From Lentinus brumalis (Eukaryota; Basidiomycota; Agaricomycetes; Polyporales; Polyporaceae), in assembly GCA_001792895.1 (NCBI GenBank), contig MARA01000001.1:3224001-3288000 (forward strand): a stretch of 64,000 bases of DNA. The letters are read 5' to 3'. Positions 36,281 to 49,100 of this stretch are shown piece by piece. The notes beneath the pieces are model-generated. The model had not been told where the DNA came from. It worked only from the letters and a program-made list of their open reading frames with translations, and made no database searches. Numbering within the stretch: the first letter of the stretch is position 1; each line of letters begins with the position of its first letter. The position numbers were made by a program, and so were the translations under genes.

Positions 36281-38167
36281 GGTAGCTTGTAGCAAGCAGC
36301 GAGCGGACGACGAGAATGGGAGAGATCATAACGGAGGATGGCGGATATATAACGGGTGAGCGGCAGCGGGCCAAGCTTGGAGGAGGCATCTGCGTTTGCG
36401 TCACTGCTCTGGCTTACCGTCTGCTTATGTAAGCTGTCCTCCGTTCCTGCACTACCATATACGCACCGGACCTACGCCCCATACCAGGCCCGCATCATCA
36501 CTTGACCCGCTCTCTGGCCATGCCCCTGCTCACAGAAGGACTCATGGAGTAGTCAACGAACCGCGCGAGCCCAGCAAGTTCCGAGATGCATTCTTTGCCG
36601 CTATGTGAAGCTCGGTCAATAGCTCGGCATGCGCAGAATAATTCACTCACTCCTATGACGCGGCGTAAACGTGTGCTTGGGCAGTATTCGCCAGCGGCTC
36701 GCTCGAAAATCTTCTCGAAGCCAACCATCTGGAGACTTCGTACAAGAGAGCGAACGTGCGGAACGTAAACGGGGAGCCGGGGAGCGTGCTCTCCAATTCT
36801 TACGGCAAAGTGACACGATTGTCAGCGCATAACCTCCAGAAGCGGTCCGGATTACACACCTGAGCATACTTAGAACCGCTCGTCCTCAGGTGATCGCATC
36901 TCGCTCAGGACTCACAGCTCCCGGAACGGGAGGTTTGTTTCTAAGTTCTTACGAGAGATTTCGCCCGATGTCGGGTCCGTACTTGGACGAATGCACTCGG
37001 TGACTCACCGCGATCTCCCTCCCTGTCGATCACGTTCAGTCCAGCGAACCAGACCGTATGATTGCTCCGTTAGGCAGAGGACAACACAGTGATCGCTTGC
37101 CTTGTCACTATCGATGTCTCTTACCAGAAGTCCGACACCGATCGGGCAGCTACCAGCCGGCCATGAGCTGGCTGACAAAGGGAACAGAAGGGGCTACGCA
37201 CTCTGATATCCCCGACGCCTCGATGACACACCCAAACACCCGCACAAGGACGACTGAGATCCAGACCCCCAGCAACGCCGTGGAAAGAGTAGCCTGGTCC
37301 GCAAAAGGGTTCTTGCATGCGCTCCGGACTATTGGGCTCAGGTATAGATAGATGGTGAGTGGGATGACGACGCCTGGGGAACGAAGCTGAGCCATAGAGC
37401 GTAGGAAGGAGGGGAAGAGTTGGACGCAGGGTAAGGCACGATGAATATATAGGACTCACACCAGAGCAAGCCACGCCTTGCCACGCCCGGAGGCGACAGC
37501 AGAAGTGTGTATGGCGACATCAGTCGCAAGCCGGCGCATGTTATACAGCGCCATTTTGCGGTCAATCGAACCGCTTCTCGGTACTGTACACTTGTCAATA
37601 TGGGCATGTTACCCTGCGTCGTATGCAGGGTCGCTGTGTGCGCGGCACTGTTGAAACACAGGCGAGGATTGTGTCACCGTAGTCCGGTTCGCGATTTTTG
37701 GCAGCATAGTAGATGGTTAGAGTGACAAGAACGTCGTGAGTTTCCTAAGAGTTTACGGTTGGTTGGTATCCTCTGAAAATAGGTTATGCGGAATGTGTTG
37801 GCCGGAGGTTGTCTTGACAGGGTGTATGTATGTCAAGGTGTATGGTATCGGCTTAACGAGCGCTTCAACCCAGCGGGATTCGGGCCGGGCGCAGTACTTA
37901 CTTACTCCATCATGGTATGCAGTCGTCCGAATTCTGAACGTTTGAACGAAGGCACCATCCGCCGGCATCCAGTACGCAGTAAGAGTCGTGAAGTACTACA
38001 TAATGTACCAGCCTGTTACCAGCCTGTTGGGGTTGTAAGTTCAGAACAAGCGCCGTGGCCGGCAATTGCCATCACGTCGCGGACCCTTCAAACTCAGGAC
38101 GGCTCACTACTCTGGTAACCACCACTCACACCGGGTATGGTGGGGCCGAGATAATCTTCTAGCAAGC
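36281..38167. other. Intergenic, no gene recognised
   Basis: 1.9 kb. A minus-strand frame at 37150-37395 is hydrophobic (VVIPLTIYLYLSP, TLSTALLGVWISVVLVRVFG) and could be a membrane-protein relic, but no family or exon chain could be established. The rest shows nothing. Confidence 0.35.
36346..36351 (-). promoter_or_regulatory. TATA-like element of EGT1
   Basis: The minus strand reads GTTATATATCC about 66 bp before the EGT1 start codon. Position and composition fit a TATA box; no transcript data are available. Confidence 0.4.
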
Positions 38168-39999
38168 ATGCCGGAAGCGCCAAAGGTCGATCAACAGTGG
38201 GAGTATGCCTTCCAGTTCTCGTTACCAATACAAGCGGTCGCACCGCTCTCTCGAGACCCGAACCTCCGTCCACTGCCCGCGGACAATGCATACCATGCGG
38301 TCTGTGCCCGCACTCATCTTGTGCAATAACTACTAGAGCTAATACGACTCATGGTACCCCACGTAACTTAACTACCAACAGGAGAGCGACTCGGACGTTG
38401 CCGCCGCCGCCGAGCGTCGTCCGCCCACATTGAATCCGAACCGCCTAACTACCGTGAACATGGACGTGCAGAACTTGATCATGTCTCTCCTCCCCACTCC
38501 CGACCTATCTGCGCTTATGCGCTCCTGCCGCTACCTCCTTGATACCGGCCTTCTCGTCCTCTGTGCCCGAATCCCGCAGCAAGTGCTCAAGCACGGGGCG
38601 CGCGTCGTCTCACTCTACGAGTTCCTACGGGCCCATGCGGGGCCCCTCTCCCGCTCACACCTGATAACGGACCTTCACTTAATCTACCTTTTCAGGCGTC
38701 GGACTACTGGGACAGTTCGGGAGACGGCCAGCGCGCACAACACGTCGACGCCTTCCTCGGGATTCTGCGTAGTTGTCGAAACCTACGCCGTCTCCGAATC
38801 GACGGGTGGTTCAAGGACCTCCCCGCCTCGCTCCTGTTGCACACACTTGCGAATTCGTTGCCGGAGCTGGAGGAGTTGAGCTTGGCCATCCCAAGACGTG
38901 ACGTGGAGGACAAAGACTTGCGCAAGCTCGGGCGACTTCGGAGGGCCCGCAAGATAACGATACAGGCCTCTTCCTTCACGAGTCTCCGTACACTACAGCC
39001 CCTCGCAGGCGCCCTTGTTGAGCTGGACCGCATTCGGATACGTGAAGAGGACACGTCGTTGAGATTCTGCAACGTGCAAACGCTCGGTGTTTGGACGGGC
39101 AGGGATGCGGCGTGGCTTGAGTGGGTGTCGACTACTTTCCCCAACGTTGCGGTCCTCCTGCTCCGTCCTCGTATCGGCAGTAGAGGGCAGCACCGGTGCA
39201 ACGACGACGAGGGGCGTGCGGGAGACGACTCGCTGCGGGACCACAACAAGCTCCAGTGGAGATCGACGTGCGCGAACGCATGGCCGTCCTTGAGGGCGAT
39301 ATGGACACATAATCTATGTGGACTGTATTGCTTGGGGGTGTCCCGCCATATAGATGCCATCTCTGTTCCTCTTGAACCGCCGGACGTTGCCTACCTCTTG
39401 CCAGCGCTCCTTGCCGATTCACAACCCGGTCTTCTCGAGCTTCGCGCCGACCTGCTGGAGTGCGGTGACCAGCCGGATGGATTGGGACTCATGACAGCAT
39501 CCGCGGGTTCTATGGTGCCCCGTCTGACACTATCCATAGACATCGTCTATCACCAGTACCGATGCCAGGAGAAGCCTCTTCTCGTACGTCCCCACTCTCT
39601 TACAGCCCCACGGGACTCCCCGCTCACGCCCTTGGCATGCAGGAACTCCTCGCTCGTGGCCTATGCAACCTCTCGCTCACCCATATACTCGTTCGCTATC
39701 GCGTTGGGAGCAGTCCACTCACGGCCGAGAACGCGGTGCTTGTCGCTGCCTTTGCTTCGGAGCACGCGAGACTCCTGGCGCAGTCATCGCCTACACTGCG
39801 CTGGGTGGGAATGGATATCTGCGGCTTCGGTCTCCGATGCTGGGAGGTCTCCCGTTCGCCATCGCCGCCCAGTAGCGCGCCCTCCAGTGCCACGGAAGGG
39901 GTCCCACATGTCGTCACACTTGTTCAAGTGAGCGAGCAGGAGGGCCGAAGGACAATGGAAGCCGAGAGCATGGACGTATTCGCCACGATCCGGCCTTGA
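38168..39999 (+). CDS. F-box/LRR-like protein, family copy 4, frame break
   Basis: Dispersed member of the F-box family. Exon 1 reads AFQFSLPIQAVAPLSRDPNL, parallel to copies 2 and 3. The intron GTCTGTGC..CAACAG leads to VNMDVQNLIMSLLPTPDLSA and RSCRYLLDTGLLVLCARIPQ, then SLYEFLRAHAGPLSRSHLI. At the four-T run 38689-38692 the frame is lost. The family sequence resumes one frame over (SDYWDSSGDGQRAQHVDAFL, LRRLRIDGWFKDLPASLLLH, WPSLRAIWTHNLCGLYCLGV). One extra T would reconnect them. The last exon starts ELLARGLCNLSLTHILVRY and ends with WVGMDICGFGLRCWEVSRS and VSEQEGRRTMEAESMDVF. It is either a young pseudogene or an assembly indel. Confidence 0.65.
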
Positions 40000-40555
40000 A
40001 GCCCACATCTCCCTGCCTTCTACATATATGATACCTGTAATTATCGGTTGTCTGGATTCTGGACATACTGAACTCTGGTAGTCGCATATGCTGTACATTG
40101 TAAACTAACCTGCACAAGTAGCGAAATCGTCAAACTTGAAAGCTTGAACCTCTCCGAGTTGCCGGCGGCACAGGATAAGTTCTTGTTACCGAGCCGCGAG
40201 CGAAGTGATCGACGTCATTTCGTCTCAACCGGGACTAGCGCCGGACCATTGTCAGTACAACTATGTAAGTAACTAGGTCAACTTGCAAGCCCTCTTCCTC
40301 CCTCTTCCCTGCTTTCCTCTGCCAATTCTTTGGCCTGTATACCCTCGCTCGCCCATGCCTACATCCTGATCTTGCTGCCCTCGTCGTCGTCTGCACCGGC
40401 TCGCCCGCATTACGCGCATATATCCACGCGTATCCCCACGTAAAGATCCCGCACTTCGTGTCTCGGAGACACCGTTCACCCGATAGCCTTCCCTGCCGCC
40501 GTCGTATCCGCATAACTCGAATCCCCTGCCACGACAGACCACTCGAGGCTCTCCG
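40000..40555. other. Intergenic, no gene recognised
   Basis: 3' region of the fourth F-box copy and promoter of the BTB gene. Only shadow frames are present. Confidence 0.4.
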
Positions 40556-42330
40556 ATGGACCACGACCAGCCAGCTCTTCCTCCAGACAGTCCCCTCATG
40601 ACGATGACCCACTCCTTCCTGAACGATGGCATGCTCTTGCTATCAATGCCCGGTCATACTCGCGACGGAACGTACTACATCCTCGATGGGAATACCGTGC
40701 TGCTTGTCGAGAAGACTTTGTTCAAGGTAAGTCGTTACCTTCTCGCTCACCGCACGCATGGCATGTCGGCATCATATGGGACGCAACTTTCGAGCAGAGG
40801 GGGTGCGTTTCGTTTTGACCTCTGCCTCGCTCTTATGTGTCCGACTTGTTACGCAGCCTTTTCGTATAGGTGTGTGCGTGGCTCCAAAGTCGTTTCACGT
40901 CGAGGCCCAAGGAGGTCTGCGGTCACAAGAGATATCGTGCTCCCCAGCCCCAGTATCACGCCTGGAATCGCATATCCCATTTCTGTAATCGCCTTAAGTA
41001 TCCGTGCAGCCACTGGAAACCCCTATGGTTGCGACCCCGCTGCATTCCGGCTACATGTGCAGGCTTCCGGTGGATGTTGCCAGGCGGTTCTTACCCCCGA
41101 CTCTGAATCTACGCGCGTTCTCTTCCTCCTCTCACATTGCGTTCAGGGGCATCTGGACGAGCGATACTACTCATGGACTGCTGAAGGACTGATCACGACA
41201 TGCGCAGGTTCATCGTTCCGTTCTTACGAAGGACAAGTCCGCCTTCGAGACAATGTTCCAGCTCTCGGGAGAGACCGACTCCGCGCGTTCCGACTCGAGC
41301 ATGAACGCCGCCCAGGAAGGCGAGAGCGACGACAATCCCATCCGCCTCCAAGGCGACACGGGCGATGAATTTCGCGCCCTCTTATGGGCCCTGTATGCAC
41401 TGTGCGTCGTCCATCCCATCTGTCCGCAACGAGCACTTCTCACGCGTGTGCGTACGCACGCGATCCAGACCTCACGAACTCACGATTGCCATGACCGCCG
41501 ACGCCGACTGTACGCAACTCGTCAACCTCGTCCGCATCACCCACAAGTATCAGTTCCGCAGCATAATGACATGGGCGCTCTCCGCGCTGCATCACTACTA
41601 TTCTCGTCCTGGTGCGTTCGACGAAATCGTCACGACCACCTCGTCGACATCTGCTGGTCCGCTGCCAGCCACCAATCCCCCGATACTACCGCATACAGGC
41701 GGACTCCCCGCCGGCTCGTCGACCCAGCCGCCCACACTCGAACAGCTCACGGAACTTGCTGCCCTGTGCGAGCGTGGAGACCTGCTTGAGGCTACCCTCG
41801 TGCGATGGAAGCGGCTCATCGGCGAAGGGCGCGACCTCGCCCTCGCAATCGCCATCGGGGAGCGTTTCAACCTCCGCCCCATCGTCGGCCTCGCATACCA
41901 CGCACTCATGCTTCGCGGAAAGGCCGCCTGGGACGCCGAGCGGTCTCTGTCCCGCGCTCAGCGCGTCCGCCTGCTTGCGGGATACTACTCCCTGAGCAAG
42001 CTCTGGGACGCGCTGCCGTCGCAGCCTCCGCCGCTGACGCACACCGCGCGGTGCACGAGCCAGCAGCGGTGCTCGAAGGCATGGGGCGCGCTGTGGCGCA
42101 CCGTCCTGGAGACGGGTACGCAGGTCATGCCCGGGCTGGCGCGGGAGGACGTGTTGGGGAAGATCATGCTGGCGGAGAGCATGATGAAGGCGCTCGTGGA
42201 ACGCGAGATCCCGAGCCAGGGATTCTTGGACGGCATGCCGCATTGCCGGGAGAGCGCACTCGTTGCGACGTCCATGCGGATGCGCGATGTCAAGGAGGGG
42301 CTTGCGGACTGTTTCTCTGACGAATTCTGA
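40556..42330 (+). CDS. BTB/POZ domain protein
   Basis: Exon 1 (40556-40726) encodes HSFLNDGMLLLSM and DGNTVLLVEKTLFK, the first strands of a BTB fold. After an unusually long 481-nt intron (40727-41207), exon 2 resumes VHRSVLTKDKSAFETMFQLS, the typical BTB 'KVHR..L' helix, then FRALLWALYAL. Exon 3 (CCAG acceptor near 41474) gives PHELTIAMTADADCTQLVNL and a BACK-like helical tail through RGDLLEATLVRWKRLIGEGR and IAIGERFNLRPIVGLAYHAL. Agaricomycetes have large families of such cytosolic BTB proteins; BTB domains mediate dimerisation and cullin-3 binding, but the partner here is unknown. Joins are in phase. Confidence 0.8.
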
Positions 42331-42691
42331 GGCACACACGCTGCCTGCTTGCATTCACTGCCATGCTCTCTCTCTGCCGTTATCCTCGTTGACGTTTGTC
42401 GTATGCCTATTTATTCGTCTCGGTCCTGTCCTGGAATAGATACCTGTATCCGCCTCTGGTCTCTCTTGTACGCATACCTCCCGTTGCGCTCGCGCACTCC
42501 CTGTACAAGTATGTGTCTGTGTCAATACATGCTGATCTGACATGCAAACCCGCAACACGGTCCAAGAAAAGTCCTCTGTTAAACAACAAGTGATGTTACA
42601 TCAGTGCTATTCCAGTTCAACAGTCCGCAGTCATGAGTCCGTCATGTCAAGTCTGTAAGTCGTCATGGTGTCGTCCTCGATCGCAACTCCC

Positions 42692-44278
42692 TCAGTTGGT
42701 CTCGGCGTCGGTGAACTGCGTGGTCGCGAGCCCGACTTGGGTGTTGCCCGTGTCGTACACGCTGTAGAAGCGCTGCAGGAACGCAAAGCCGTCTGCGCAG
42801 CAGCCGTCAGCACACTGATCACCTCTTCCCCCGGAGCAAGCCCGGGGCACAGCGCACGCTCACTGATGAAGTCGAGTCCCTGCCCGCTCTCGCTGCCCAG
42901 GTCGGCCGTGACGAGGTAGATCTTGCCCTCCTCGCCACCAATGGTCTCGTTCAGCGCGCGCGGCCAGATCTGCGCGTTCGCCGTGAACTCGAACGTCGTC
43001 CCGCCGATGGTGAAGAACAGGCTCTGCAGCTTCTTGAACTGCGCCTCGGTGAGGCTGAGCAGGCCGGTGCTCTGGTCGAGCTTCGCCCCCGTCGCGCGCT
43101 GGTACGCCTTGAACGCGTCCGTCGCGAGCAGGAGGAGCGTCGTGCCGGTGTCGACGATGCCCGCGGAGCCGGAGAGGAGGGACGTGCCCGAGGAGCCGTA
43201 GGTCACGTCCTGGTCGATGCCCCAGTAGGCGGAGGCGGGCGAGGTGGAGGTGATGGGCACGAAGGTGACGTCTCCGGTGGTCCTGCAGATGCCATGCCGT
43301 GCGTGTCAGACTGTGCGCAACTCACGCTCGACGGACAGTGAAGCAGACGCACTTGCTAGAGTCAACGCCGCCGAAGGTGAGCTCGCCGTTGAGCGCGCCC
43401 TCCTCGGTGCTTGGCTGGTAGAAGATGCCGATGGAGTCGTTGTCTATCGCACCCTGCGCGAAGAGGTTGTCGGTCACGGTGGGCACGGACGGGGTGCCCG
43501 AGACGGTGCCCTGTGTGAGGTCAACGGGCCCGATGCCCAGGATGCCGTCGACGCCGTCGAAGCCCTGAGCGGTCGAGGCGACACCGATGCTCTGCTTCTG
43601 GATCACGAGCTCGGAGCTGAGCGTGACCGTGTCGGTGTCTGTTGCGGAGCTACGTCAGCGACGCGGATTAGAGGAGTGAGAGGTGGGAAGAATACACGCA
43701 CACTCGGTACCGGAGAAGGTTCCGGAGCCGTAACTGACGGTCTGCGAAGGGTGGAGCGGTGAGAACTGTGGTAGACCCTTGGATACCGCTGCGGTACTTA
43801 CGACACTCTTCCCGGTACTCTTGCTGGTGCTCGTCTTGACGTAGGACTTGTCGGCACCGACCCAGGTGTTGGAGCTACCTGTTGAGCATCATGAGCACGC
43901 GTTCGCCACAGCAAATCGACATAGCTACTCACCGGTATCGATGAGGAGAATGTAGTCAGTGGCAGGGCTACCGACGCCGACCGACGCGGTGTACGTGACA
44001 CCAGCATCCGTCACGTCGACACCGCCGCCAGGGGTGGAGGAGGGCGGCGTCGGTCCACTACCGGTACCACTTCCATTGCCCCCACTGGGGTCCGTGGTCG
44101 AGCCGCCACCATGGCCATGGTGGTGGCCGTGGCGCCTGCGACGAGCCTCATGGAAGGCAGCGGGCCCGTGAGGGTTGATGCCGAGCATGATCTTCTGAGC
44201 ACGGGCGCGGTCGCGGGCGAGGATGTCCTTGGCGTGGCGGCCAGCGATGCGGGCGACGAAGGGAACGGTGCTGGCCAT
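42692..44278 (-). CDS. A1 family aspartic protease, polyporopepsin-like
   Basis: A pepsin-fold protease with both catalytic motifs: DTG followed across an intron by SSNTWVGADKSYV, and IVDTGTTLLLLATDAF. Other family strings are VTVSYGSGTFSGTE, GFDGVDGILGIGPVDLTQG, NGELTFGGVDSSKC, SPASAYWGIDQDVTYG and the C-terminal FLQRFYSVYDTGNTQVGLAT. The start region is MASTVPFVARIAGRHAKDIL, which is not a classical signal peptide; it is followed by a basic, histidine-rich EARRRRHGHHHGHGGG and a Gly/Ser/Pro linker. Either the protein is exported unconventionally or the true first exon lies upstream. The TATA box 73 bp before this ATG supports the start given. It is the likely orthologue class of polyporopepsin; substrate is unknown. 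Confidence 0.9.
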
Positions 44279-46145
44279 GGTGAGATGCTAGTGGGTAGTA
44301 AGGGGAGTTCTGTGTCTGGGTGTTATGGAGAAGATCCTTGGTGGTGGCGGTATTTATACGACGAGGGGCAGCGGGAGAAGGCCGAATTGAACTCGGTCTG
44401 GGGCGACGAAGCTTCCCTTGCGGCGCGATGCGTGGGTGAGATTGCGAGAGGAACAAGATGTCATCATGCCACTGTCACAGCTGTGTGTTGTCTCCAGCCA
44501 GCCCGAAATAACGCTCATGAGAGCCAGGCGGGTTAAAAGCCGTCAGACCGCACGATACAGACATTTCCTGCCTAGTGCTCGAACGTGCATGGATGGCCGA
44601 GATCGCTCTTGCGCAGCAAATTGACAAGCGGACATTTTGTGATAGGGCTGAAGGAGTCCTTCGAGGCTTCGGAGGAAGAGCAGGCCGTACAAGGCGACCA
44701 TGGGGGTCGGTCTTGCCATCGTCCTAGCATAATGTGGCCATTGGAATGGAGCACAAGCAAATTTGAAGGATTTCTCAGACTCCAATGGGCTTGTGACGAG
44801 GAAGTGGCGAGAGAACAGGATTTGCGTGTATGGGACAACAATTGCCATACGATGACGCAGAGGGCGCCGCCGGTAAGACCGACAGAAGCTGCAGGGCAAG
44901 GTACACGGCCAGAAGCAGATGGCGACAGAGGCAGATAAGCCATTCCAGGAAGCCTGCATACGACGACGCCTCGCACACGCTCGCCCTCCTTCACACCTGC
45001 CTGATTGAGTCGGCTTCGTGGCGTTATATTTATCTCGTCAGACTCACCTGAGGTCGCCGCAGCGCTCCACAACGCCTGCCAGTCCGTTCGGGTTTGTCAG
45101 AGTTTGAGAATGCGTTCCAACGACGTGAGGCGCGTGTCTTAAGTTGCATCACATATTTTCACTGCGCATGGGAGTACTTCAGGTGATTCGATCCGTGCCA
45201 CCACGCCTGGTCTGGCACGCGTATGGAGGGCAAGTTGCGCCCATACATAGAACCTCGCGGGTGTGCCAGCACCGTAGAGGACGCTACGACACTCCGCACA
45301 GGACGATCGGTCTGAGAGTGCGGTGCTTCAGACTCGGGACTGCTACTGCGCAGCGCTGCTGCCGATAAGGTCCAACCGAACCGTAGAAGCACGTCCGTTC
45401 TCAGGAGTCAGTATACGTGATATGAGTAAGTGGTGACGATGGCGCACCACTTCTGGGGAATCTAGGCCGCCGTGGAAGCACCTTGAAGTTCGGAATCTCG
45501 CGATGTAGACCCTTCCGCCCGAGTGCGACGTCGCATCCACCACGCTGACTCCAGTTAAGGTGGGGAGCTGCCTGGAGCTGCAGCCCAGTTTTATCCTTGC
45601 GAACGTCAGTCGACCGTAAGGTGCCAAATATCCACAGTGTGCCGCGTACGCAAGACTACATGCACGGACACTGGCACCGTCGGAGCCTGCTCGTTCCTGA
45701 GTCCAGTGAGTCTGCTCTTGATGAGGGCTATCGTTGAGTCAATCGAGCGGCGGATGCGATACGGAGAGCTGATCTGCTCGTCGCCAAGTTGTCCGGTACG
45801 AGGAGGACGGGTGTTGTCCGGAGGAGGAGGAGGAGGAGGAGCACCGTGTTCGGAGCGCCGAAGCGCCCCGCGAATCCCGCTTAGAGAGTCGTCCGAAACA
45901 CACATCACCGTTGTCCGTCAATGATACCGGGCGCGCGCGCGCGTCGTTGGAGTCAATGAGCGCACTGGTAGGAGTCTCAGGCGCAGATCCAAGTCCCCCT
46001 AGGACTCGGAGTCAGACGAGAGGGACGCACAACCCGACGATGTGTATTCGTAGACCAGCGTGCGGGCATCCGCACCATGTACAAGTACATGTATGGATCT
46101 AAATATAGTGTAGTAGGATACTACGATGTGACAGACCTTGACCGA
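44279..46145. other. Intergenic with GGA microsatellite
   Basis: 1.9 kb with no recognised gene. A GGA repeat of about seven units lies at 45822-45843, a CG-alternating tract (GCGCGCGCGCG) near 45930-45942, and an 8-bp inverted repeat (CCTTGACC/GGTCAAGG) at about 46136-46158 straddles the end of the retrotransposon ORF. Confidence 0.4.
44351..44358 (-). promoter_or_regulatory. TATA box of the aspartic protease gene
   Basis: The minus strand reads TATAAATA 73 bp before the start codon at 44278, a near-ideal TATA box in position and sequence. Confidence 0.6.
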
Positions 46146-49100
46146 TTAAAGGTCAAGGCTCTGCAGCTCTGTGTCACTGCGGACTAGGAAGTAGGGGACC
46201 GTCTCGACCAGCTGGTAGACTTCATATACGTACTGTGCAAACACCGGGAGCAACCGCTCTTTTCTCAGAACAAAATTGAGGAAGGCCATGGAGGGGAGAC
46301 GATGATAGAGCTCGCGGGTGCCCGGGAGCAAGGGTTGGAGAGCGTCAAGCAGACGCGCCTCCCGGAGGTGTTCGAGCCGCTCGTCCTCGCACTCCAGGAG
46401 TACGTGCTCTTCCTTCTCGATGGCCTTCCGCTTACGACAGAACCGACAGATGCGGCGATGTTCCGGCACCTGAGGAGAGCGACGCCGGCCGACCTCAATA
46501 CCAAACGGGTGGTCGGACATGAGGAGTCGGACTAGCGCTTCCCGCGGTTTGGTGCTAGTAAGCTTGAGGTACGGTTGCGGTGCGCAGACCTGCGACAACG
46601 ACGGAGCAGAGGAAAGACGGCTGAAACGGGCCCACAGCATAGGTAAGCGGCGGGAGTCTCGCACGGTTGTGAAGAGGTGGCGCGCGAGCGATTGCTCCAG
46701 GTCCTGGATCAGCCTCGCGACACTGTCCGTCGTCGGCCAGACATCCAGCGCAACTGGGACAGGGACGGGGAGCGAGAGGAGGCTGTGGCAGAGATCACTC
46801 CACCAAGTCGAGTGACCGTTCTGCGCAAGTGTCCAGGCTTCGCGGACCGCGGCGAGTGCCAGCTTGGGTTCGTCGCGCAGGATGTACCTGAGGTACCGCA
46901 GCACGAGTGCCGCCCGTCTGTAGCGCAGCGGCCAAATCCCCGTCTCGGTGAAGAGAGGGGCGAGCTGTGAGTGCGACCCGAGGCCGAGGGCGCGGCGTAG
47001 GTATGTATGTTGAACACTCATGAGCGGCTTCAATGCCGACTCGCTCACGTCAAGAGCCACTTCGCAGCCGTACACAAGGTGAGGTTCCACCTGCGCACGG
47101 TACATCGTGAGGACAGCCGGGGAGGGACCGTGCCCACTGACGACTCGAGGGAGAGGGAGGTGTTCGCGATGTTCCGCGCCGCGGCCGCCTTCTTGACGTA
47201 GTGCTCCGCGAGGATGTCGCGCTTGGTCGTTGTGAATGTCATACCAGCGTATGTTGCCGTGTCTACCATGGTAACCGGCTCATCGCCGATGGTGAGCAGT
47301 GGCAGAGACGTCGGGAGGGGCCCAAACAACAGTGCCAGCGTCTTGATTACACAGAGGATCAAGAAGTTGAGGGCGCAGAAGAGGTAGATACGCGCGCCCT
47401 TCTGCAGGATCCCGCAATCGGACGTGGACAGAGCGAGGACGTCGTCGGCGATGAGAAGCAGGTTGACTACTTGGCCATCAAGTACCACATCATCGGGATG
47501 GTCCTCCAGGGAGAGGTCGGAGATGAACAGGATCCACAAGATCGGAGATGCAGGGTCACCAATGAGGATGCCGGCGAGAGCTTGGAAGGTTTCCGTCATG
47601 TCTCCGTCAAAGCGTATGGTGTACTCGAGCTGCTCGTACAGCAAGCGTAGCCAGTCAATGAGAGGCCCCGCCGCCCCCCACCGGGCGAGCTTGACCCAGA
47701 GAGCCGACTGGTTGACGGAGGGGAACGCGTTCTCGATGTCCAGCAGCAGGACAAACAGGCGTTTGTGCAAGCTCCGGGCTTTCTCCACACATACACGCAG
47801 AATGAGGGAGTTGTTCACCGTCCGATGTCCTTTGCGGAACCCGCTCTGCGCATGCGGCAGCCGACCAGTCGCCTCGGCCCACTCGCGAAGACGGCGGTCA
47901 ATGAGGAGGGTCATGGCCTTCAGCGCGCAGCTCTCGAGTCCGATCGCACGGTAGTTTTTCGGATCAGATCCATCCCGACGCGGTTTCTTCACGGCCGCAA
48001 TCAGCGCGGTAAGCCACTGGTGAGGTATCTCCTGTGAATCGATGCACTTCTGGAAGAGGTCACGCAGCTGCTCAGATGGTACTTTGAAGAGCTCGGCATA
48101 GCTGAGTTGGTCTAGCCCAGTCGCAGTCCCGAGGCCCGTCTTGCGGACATGGGCCTTCATAGCGTCAACTTCCTCCACGGTAAACGGTCGGGAGAAGAAC
48201 TGCTCAGCCGAGTAATCCGTAGCCGGCCGAGGGAGGTTGGTGGCCTGCAGTTGAAGGACCGCCGCACGTAGGGGGTCAAACTGCGTCGGTAACGTCGCGG
48301 GTGGGTTCATACGGGCGTGGAAGATGGGAAGCAGAGAGGATGCTGAGATAGTCACAGGGCGAGGCTTCGAGCCGGTGAACGTCCGGTAAGCTTTCCAGAA
48401 GGCAGCCGGATTGGAGCTGGCTGCGACTTTGGAGAAGTTCTCCTGCTGTATCGCGAGTAGAGACGGCGGTCGGAAGCCGGAGAGTTCCCAAGTGTTATCT
48501 GGGAGAGGCGCAACCTCATGCCCGTCTCCATCCCGCAGCACCGACTCAGCAACATGGGATGTGCGTGGGATTGCCGTGTATAACTTGCGCAGTTGACTAA
48601 ACTCCTGGCACTGTGACCGTGGCGGCGGCGGTGGCCAGGTAGATGGGTGAAGGAGCTGCTGCAGGGGCCAAGAACGAGCATCCTTCTGGGAGAAACCGCG
48701 TTCAGCGAGTTGGAGGGCTGCACCGTGATGACCGTCGAGCCTCAAGGTGGTGTTTCCGGTAGGCGGACAATGTACTGAGACCGGTGCACCTCGCGCAGCA
48801 ATGGATTGAGCCAGAAGTGATAGCACATCTCCATTGGGAACGCGCCACGCGAGTTTGGCGTTGTGCTCTGCCCAATAGCAGATGGACTGCACGAGGTACT
48901 CGTCTGTGGTGAAGACTCGGAGGCGGGATCGGTGATCAACGATCTGCAGCGCAAGCAGCAGTGCGACGAGGGCCGCCCGAGACAAAGACGGAGTGTCGGT
49001 GACTGCAATGGTCGTGTTGCGCGTGTCTCCAGGCTGGAAGAACAGCGCAGCTACCGCTCGGTCAGGAGAGGACGTGCTACGGAGGAGGAGCGCAAGTACT

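Noticed and set aside
37121..37607. Hydrophobic minus-strand frames suggesting a transporter fragment
   Set aside because: Two or three hydrophobic stretches are not enough. No start, exon chain or family motif could be found.
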